Assembly: GCF_027947575.1 (NCBI RefSeq)
Contig: NZ_CP116256.1
Coordinates: 1,984,001-2,048,000, forward strand
From: Streptomyces rubrogriseus
Lineage (GTDB): Bacteria; Actinomycetota; Actinomycetes; Streptomycetales; Streptomycetaceae
DNA length: 64,000 nucleotides
Direction: 5' to 3'
The position numbers were made by a program, and so were the translations under genes. Below the pieces are notes generated by a model. It saw only the letters and a program-made list of their open reading frames with translations, was not told the DNA's origin and made no database searches. Of this stretch, positions 58,309 to 64,000 are shown in pieces; position 1 is the stretch's first letter, and every line of letters starts with the position of its first letter.

Positions 58309-58331
58309 CTCGTGGGCAGTGGTGCGGTCGG

Positions 58332-59567
58332 TCAGCCGGTGTAGGTACCGGACTTGACGTCGTTGAAGGCCCCGTTCTCGACGGAGTAGACGGTGAGCTG
58401 CTTGTTGGTCGCGTCACCGAACTCGTCGAAGGAGACCTTGCCGGTCACACCGTCGAAGGAGACGTTCTGCATGGCCTCGGTGACCTTGGCGCGGGCGTCG
58501 TCGGGAAGCTTCCCGCCGTTGTCCTCGACGACCTTCTTGACGGCCTCGATGATCGCCCAGGCGGAGTCGTAGGAGTAGCCGCCGTAGGCCGCGTAGTCCT
58601 CCTTGTAACCCTCCGTCTTGTAGTCGGCCACGAACTTCTTGGCCGACGGGAGCTCCTCGACGGGCGCGCCGACGGAGGTGGCGAGGTCGCCGTTGGCGGC
58701 GGCGCCGGCCAGCTTGATGAAGGTGTCGTCCTTGATTCCGTCGCCGCCGACCAGCGGAATCTTGGCGCCGGCCTCCTTGATCTGCTTGCTCAGCGGGCCG
58801 GCCTGCGGGTACTCACCGCCGTAGTAGACGACGTCGGCGCCGGAGTTCTTCACCTTGGTGGCGACCGAGGAGAAGTCCTTGGTGTCCGGGTTGATGTGCT
58901 CGGTGCCGACCACCTGGCCGCCGAGCTTCTTGAACTCGTCGGTGAAGGTGCCGGCGAGGCCCGCGCCGTAGGTCTTCTTGTCGTCGATGACGAAGACCTT
59001 CTTCTTCTTGGCGTCGTTGTAGACGTACTGCGCGGCGAACGGGCCCTGAATGGCGTCCGTGGTCGCGGTGCGGAAGTACGACTTGTACTGGCGGACCTTC
59101 TTGTTGCGCCAGTCCGGGCCCTGGGTGAGGGAGGGGCCGGTGTTGGCCGGGGAGACCTCGACCAGCTTGGCGGTGTCGAAGACCTTCTGCATGGACTCGC
59201 CGACCGACGAGTTCAGCGGGCCGACGACGCCGAGGACGTCCTTGTTGGCGACGAAGCTGCTGGCGTTCTGCTGGCCGACGGAGGGCTGGCCCTGGTCGTC
59301 GAGCGCCTCGACCTTGAAGGTGATGCCCTCGACGGTCTTGTTCTTGTTGGCCGTCTTGGCCGCGAGGTCCGCCGAGTTCTTGATGCCGAGGCCGAGCGCG
59401 GACAGGTCGCCGGTCAGCGGGGCGTCGACACCGATGACGACGGTGGTGCCACCGCCGCCGTTGCCGGAGTCCGAGCCGCCGTCGTCGTCGCGCGAGCCGC
59501 AGGCGGTGAGGGTGAGCGCTCCCGCCGCCAGAGCGGCGGTGATGGCGATGAGCGAACGTTGACGCAC
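58332..59567 (-). CDS. livJ: Branched-chain amino-acid binding lipoprotein
   Basis: 411-aa substrate-binding protein (type I periplasmic-binding fold, Leu/Ile/Val-binding type). Lipobox LTAC with the lipidated Cys at 23 after a short signal, then a Gly/Ser/Asp linker. VIGVDAPLTGDLSALGLGIKN (near 44), VLGVVGPLNSSVGESM (near 108), and DDKKTYGAGLAG (near 193) fit LivJ/LivK. GTG at 59567 has AAAGGA 7 nt upstream. Lgt encoded at 23 kb would modify it. Ligand specificity within the branched-chain class is inferred. Confidence 0.93.
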   Translation of the reverse strand: MRQRSLIAITAALAAGALTLTACGSRDDDGGSDSGNGGGGTTVVIGVDAPLTGDLSALGLGIKNSADLAAKTANKNKTVEGITFKVEALDDQGQPSVGQQNASSFVANKDVLGVVGPLNSSVGESMQKVFDTAKLVEVSPANTGPSLTQGPDWRNKKVRQYKSYFRTATTDAIQGPFAAQYVYNDAKKKKVFVIDDKKTYGAGLAGTFTDEFKKLGGQVVGTEHINPDTKDFSSVATKVKNSGADVVYYGGEYPQAGPLSKQIKEAGAKIPLVGGDGIKDDTFIKLAGAAANGDLATSVGAPVEELPSAKKFVADYKTEGYKEDYAAYGGYSYDSAWAIIEAVKKVVEDNGGKLPDDARAKVTEAMQNVSFDGVTGKVSFDEFGDATNKQLTVYSVENGAFNDVKSGTYTG

Positions 59568-59854
59568 GATCAGTCCTTTCCCTGGCACGGCCGCTTCCCC
59601 GTGGAGGCGGTCGAGTCGAGCGCGGGGCCGAAATGACAATCCGACGGCGCGGTGACTGGCCGTGACTCTAAGCGTGTGTGGGGAAGGTGGAGGAGGGTCT
59701 GACTGAGGCTGTGACTCTCTTGTTATGACACCGGGTATTGCAGAGCGGTACTGGCTGGGAAGAAGGGCTGAATTCAGGCCGATTCGCCCTGTCCGCATGC
59801 TGAGAACCCGCAGGACGGACCGGTCCGGTTCAGGCGTCTGGGACGTTTTGGTGA
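59568..59854. other. 287-bp gap with the liv operon promoter region
   Basis: No coding frame with good codon use. On the minus strand TAGAGT at 59665-59670 is a fair -10 for the liv operon (leader about 98 nt) but no good -35 is visible. No hairpin or repeat of note. Confidence 0.4.
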
Positions 59855-60451
59855 TTACCTCGAATCGTTGCTGCAGGCGACCTCGAGGGCCCGGGAGAGG
59901 TCCCGTGCATAGCGCGACCCCAGGATGAAACTGTGGGCTTCTATTGCGCGCACATTACGCAGTGTTACATCCAGGAAAGGGAGTCCGGGATTCCGGGGCG
60001 CTTTTTCACATTCCGTCACCCGTAGCGTGACAATGATCTTGCGGGCGGAATGCGATTTTGTCTGGAAAGGTGCCGCGGGGGAGGTGGTCACCGACAGGCC
60101 GTCGTAGGGCTGGGTCAGCCGCGTCACGGTGACGGGCGGCCCGCTGCGCACGCTCAGCAGCACCGTGAAGCTGTAGCCGGCGGCCCGGGTCGAGGGCGAG
60201 CCGGTCACGGGGGCCCCGTAGACCAGGTCGACCGCCTGGGACGGGTAGGGCGGCGGGGGAGCGGGGCGCGGCTGCGGGCGGCTGGCGTACAGGTAGCCGC
60301 CGCCCGACAGGACGACGAGGGCGGCGGCGGAGGCGAGGACGGTCCGGCGGTGGCGGTCGTAGCGCAGGGCCAGGGGGCCGCGCGGACGGGGCCGCGGGGC
60401 TTCCCGGACGTGGGTGTCCTCGCCCGGCTCGACCGGTCCGACGCCGCTCAT
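59855..60451 (-). CDS. Single-pass membrane or exported protein, unknown
   Basis: 198 aa. Residues 1-38 are Arg/Pro-rich and cytosolic, followed by one helix (TVLASAAALVVLSGGGYLYA, about 39-58), a Pro-rich linker and a beta-rich outer part of about 130 residues with GYSFTVLLSVRSGPPVTVTRL. Two Cys (TECEKAP and EVACSND) could form an external disulphide. No family recognised. The ATG overlaps the preceding lipoprotein stop by 4 nt, so they are co-translated. Confidence 0.7.
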   Translation of the reverse strand: MSGVGPVEPGEDTHVREAPRPRPRGPLALRYDRHRRTVLASAAALVVLSGGGYLYASRPQPRPAPPPPYPSQAVDLVYGAPVTGSPSTRAAGYSFTVLLSVRSGPPVTVTRLTQPYDGLSVTTSPAAPFQTKSHSARKIIVTLRVTECEKAPRNPGLPFLDVTLRNVRAIEAHSFILGSRYARDLSRALEVACSNDSR

Positions 60452-60987
60452 CGCTGCCACGGGCCGACGCTCGGACCGCCGTCGCGGTACCGCTCGGCAC
60501 ATGTCCGGCGCACCTGACGGTCGGTCAACTCAGCTGCGGCGCGGTCGCCCTGCTCCCGTTTCGCGGCCCGTGCCGCGGCCACGACCTCCCGCAGGATGTC
60601 GTACTGACGGTTGGACAGCCCCATCGACTGATAGTCGCCGTAGGGCACGCCGCCGTCCAGTATCTCGCGCGCCCAGTACCCGACGGCGCTCACGCACAAC
60701 TCCGCGCCGGACAAGGGGCGAGGGGGTCCGGACGACGCGCCCGACGTGGACGGCGGAGAAGCGCTGGGCGCGGTACCGGCGGAACCTCCCGTCGGGTCGC
60801 CGGGGCCGCCGCCGCACCCGGCGGCGGAGACGCCGATCAGCAGCGCCAGGGTCAGGGCCAAGGGCCTGGCCCGTTTGGAAGTTGGGACCGCGGGAGCGCG
60901 TACGCCCGCTCCGGGCACGGCCCGCCCCCGCACGACACGGCGCCGAAGCGCCGCCGCCCCCGGCCGAGGGCCCCCTCCCCGTCCCAT
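60448..60987 (-). CDS. Putative lipoprotein, unknown
   Basis: 179 aa. After an Arg-rich leader of about 43 residues comes LALTLALLIGVSAAGC with a lipobox Cys at 58, then a Ser/Gly/Pro-rich spacer and a small helical domain (GAELCVSAVGYWAREILDGG, YDILREVVAAARAAKREQ, VRRTCAERYRDG) containing two Cys. The ATG at 60987 has TAGCGT exactly 6 nt upstream, supporting a leaderless start; GTG codons near residues 19 and 24 would give a shorter signal. Pairs with the next gene by a 4-nt overlap. Confidence 0.7.
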   Translation of the reverse strand: MGRGGGPRPGAAALRRRVVRGRAVPGAGVRAPAVPTSKRARPLALTLALLIGVSAAGCGGGPGDPTGGSAGTAPSASPPSTSGASSGPPRPLSGAELCVSAVGYWAREILDGGVPYGDYQSMGLSNRQYDILREVVAAARAAKREQGDRAAAELTDRQVRRTCAERYRDGGPSVGPWQR

Positions 60988-60993
60988 GCCCCG

Positions 60994-60999
60994 ACGCTA
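60994..60999 (-). promoter_or_regulatory. -10-like TAGCGT, leaderless start
   Basis: On the minus strand TAGCGT-CGGGGC-ATG: 6 nt between hexamer and start codon, as in several other genes of the window. Confidence 0.4.
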
Positions 61000-61141
61000 G
61001 AGCGCCCGGCGGCAGGGGGCAATGCCCCGGGCCGGGCCGGGTGGGGCGGGGGCGGAGGGCGCCTCGCGCCGGCGTGCCGGACCCCGCGTCTTCGCCGTGA
61101 TCAGACCCGGTCGGCATGGACGACGCTAGTGATCAGTACAC

Positions 61142-61630
61142 CTAGCCCGCCGTGGTCGCCCGGACTCCGTCACCGGGGTTCACGTCCCGCAGCAGGCAGG
61201 TCAGCCGGGCGGTGCACACCCGGCGGTCCTGCTCGTCGCTGATCACGACCTCGTACGTGGCCGTCGACCGGCCGCGGTGCACCGGCGTCGCCACCCCGGT
61301 GACCAGACCGGAGCGGACCCCGCGGTGATGGGTGCAGTTCAGGTCGACCCCGACGGCGATCTTGGCGGCGCCCCCGTGCAGCATCGAGCCGACCGACCCG
61401 AGCGTCTCGGCCAGCACGGCCGAGGCGCCCCCGTGCAGCAGTCCGTACGGCTGGGTGTTGCCCTCCACCGGCATCGTGCCGACGACCCGGTCGGCGGAGG
61501 CCTCGACGATCTGGACACCCATGCGCGTGCCCAGATGTCCCGCGGAGAACAGGGCCGGCAGATCGACGCCGAGCGCGGCGTACTCGTCGATGACCTCCTG
61601 CGGGAACTGCACCTGCTGCCGCTCGCCCAT
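61142..61630 (-). CDS. PaaI-family acyl-CoA thioesterase
   Basis: 162-aa hotdog-fold thioesterase. The active-site segment PYGLLHGGASAVLAETLGSVGS lies at about residues 61-82 with HGG and the catalytic acid Glu74. GVDLNCTHHRGVRSG and RSTATYEVVISDEQ complete the fold. Members hydrolyse aromatic or medium-chain acyl-CoAs. ATG at 61630 has GGAG 8 nt upstream; an ATG 17 codons earlier has no support. A TGAGC-type palindrome lies 80 bp upstream. Confidence 0.92.
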   Translation of the reverse strand: MGERQQVQFPQEVIDEYAALGVDLPALFSAGHLGTRMGVQIVEASADRVVGTMPVEGNTQPYGLLHGGASAVLAETLGSVGSMLHGGAAKIAVGVDLNCTHHRGVRSGLVTGVATPVHRGRSTATYEVVISDEQDRRVCTARLTCLLRDVNPGDGVRATTAG

Positions 61631-61708
61631 GGGCCGGCTCCGTTTCGTCGATCCGTCTGCGTGTCCGCCGGCCGGCCGCACGCTCGGAGGCGCCGGCCGG
61701 TCGCTTGG

Positions 61709-61720
61709 CTGAGCAAACGC

Positions 61721-61724
<4 letters not shown>
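61709..61724. promoter_or_regulatory. CTGAGC-N4-GCTCAG palindrome
   Basis: Perfect 6-bp inverted repeat with an AAAC spacer, overlapping the stop of the oxidoreductase gene and 79 bp upstream of the thioesterase start. It looks like a TetR-type operator for the thioesterase; regulator unknown. Confidence 0.3.

Positions 61725-64000
<2,276 letters not shown>

Overview
The window looks like a stretch of Streptomyces chromosome. GC content is very high with near-saturated G/C at third codon positions, GTG starts and 4-nt stop/start overlaps are common, and the gene content (PriA, TrpM, a pdtaR-type ANTAR regulator, HGxxPAAW and DUF2752 small membrane proteins) is typical of the genus. The order strongly resembles the S. 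coelicolor SCO2005-SCO2061 region in reverse, by recall only. No IS element, prophage, rRNA or CRISPR array was seen; it is mostly conserved core chromosome.

Layout. 1-2.2 kb: end of an ABC ATPase, its permease and a small membrane protein. 2.3-6.4 kb (minus): Cys-tRNA(Pro) deacylase, LON-domain protein, DUF4034-like helical protein and a membrane protein with a repetitive N-terminal domain. 6.6-12.4 kb: histidine operon hisD-hisC-hisB-(54-aa membrane protein)-hisH-priA-ridA-hisF. 12.4-14.9 kb: ArsR-type regulator with a large palindrome, MFS exporter, and a convergent DinB-like protein. 15.0-22.0 kb: hisI, trpE, three small membrane proteins, trpC, trpM, trpB, trpA. 22.1-24.0 kb: membrane-anchored thioredoxin-fold protein and lgt. 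24.1-31.4 kb (minus): an operon-like row of four ADP-ribosylglycohydrolase homologues followed by a CaiB/BaiF CoA-transferase and a CitE-like lyase. 31.7-38.9 kb: VIT-family metal transporter and glutamate synthase gltBD. 39.0-43.3 kb: GH46 chitosanase with a rhomboid protease, a TerF-like vWA protein, a SIMPL protein, and an HExxH protein cut by an in-frame TAG from a zinc-ribbon tail. 43.5-49.4 kb: chorismate mutase, aminopeptidase N, and a PLP decarboxylase plus N-hydroxylase pair. 49.4-53.7 kb: Tat-exported 5'-nucleotidase, pyruvate kinase, an odd CAA-anticodon tRNA, and PdtaR. 53.8-59.6 kb (minus): livJHMGF branched-chain amino-acid transporter. 59.9-64 kb (minus): two exported or membrane proteins, a PaaI thioesterase and an FdhF/YdeP-like molybdopterin oxidoreductase starting at the window edge.

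The his and trp clusters are linked through PriA, which in Streptomyces serves both HisA and TrpF steps; no trpF is present here. hisG, hisE, trpD and trpG are absent and must lie elsewhere. gltBD, the liv transporter and chorismate mutase add to an amino-acid-metabolism theme.

The points most worth follow-up are the TAG-interrupted metalloprotease/zinc-ribbon gene, the class-I-shaped CAA tRNA, the four-paralogue ADP-ribosylglycohydrolase operon with one degenerate member, the chitosanase-rhomboid pair, the orphan decarboxylase/N-hydroxylase pair, and a recurrent NANNNT-N6-start signature suggesting leaderless mRNAs.
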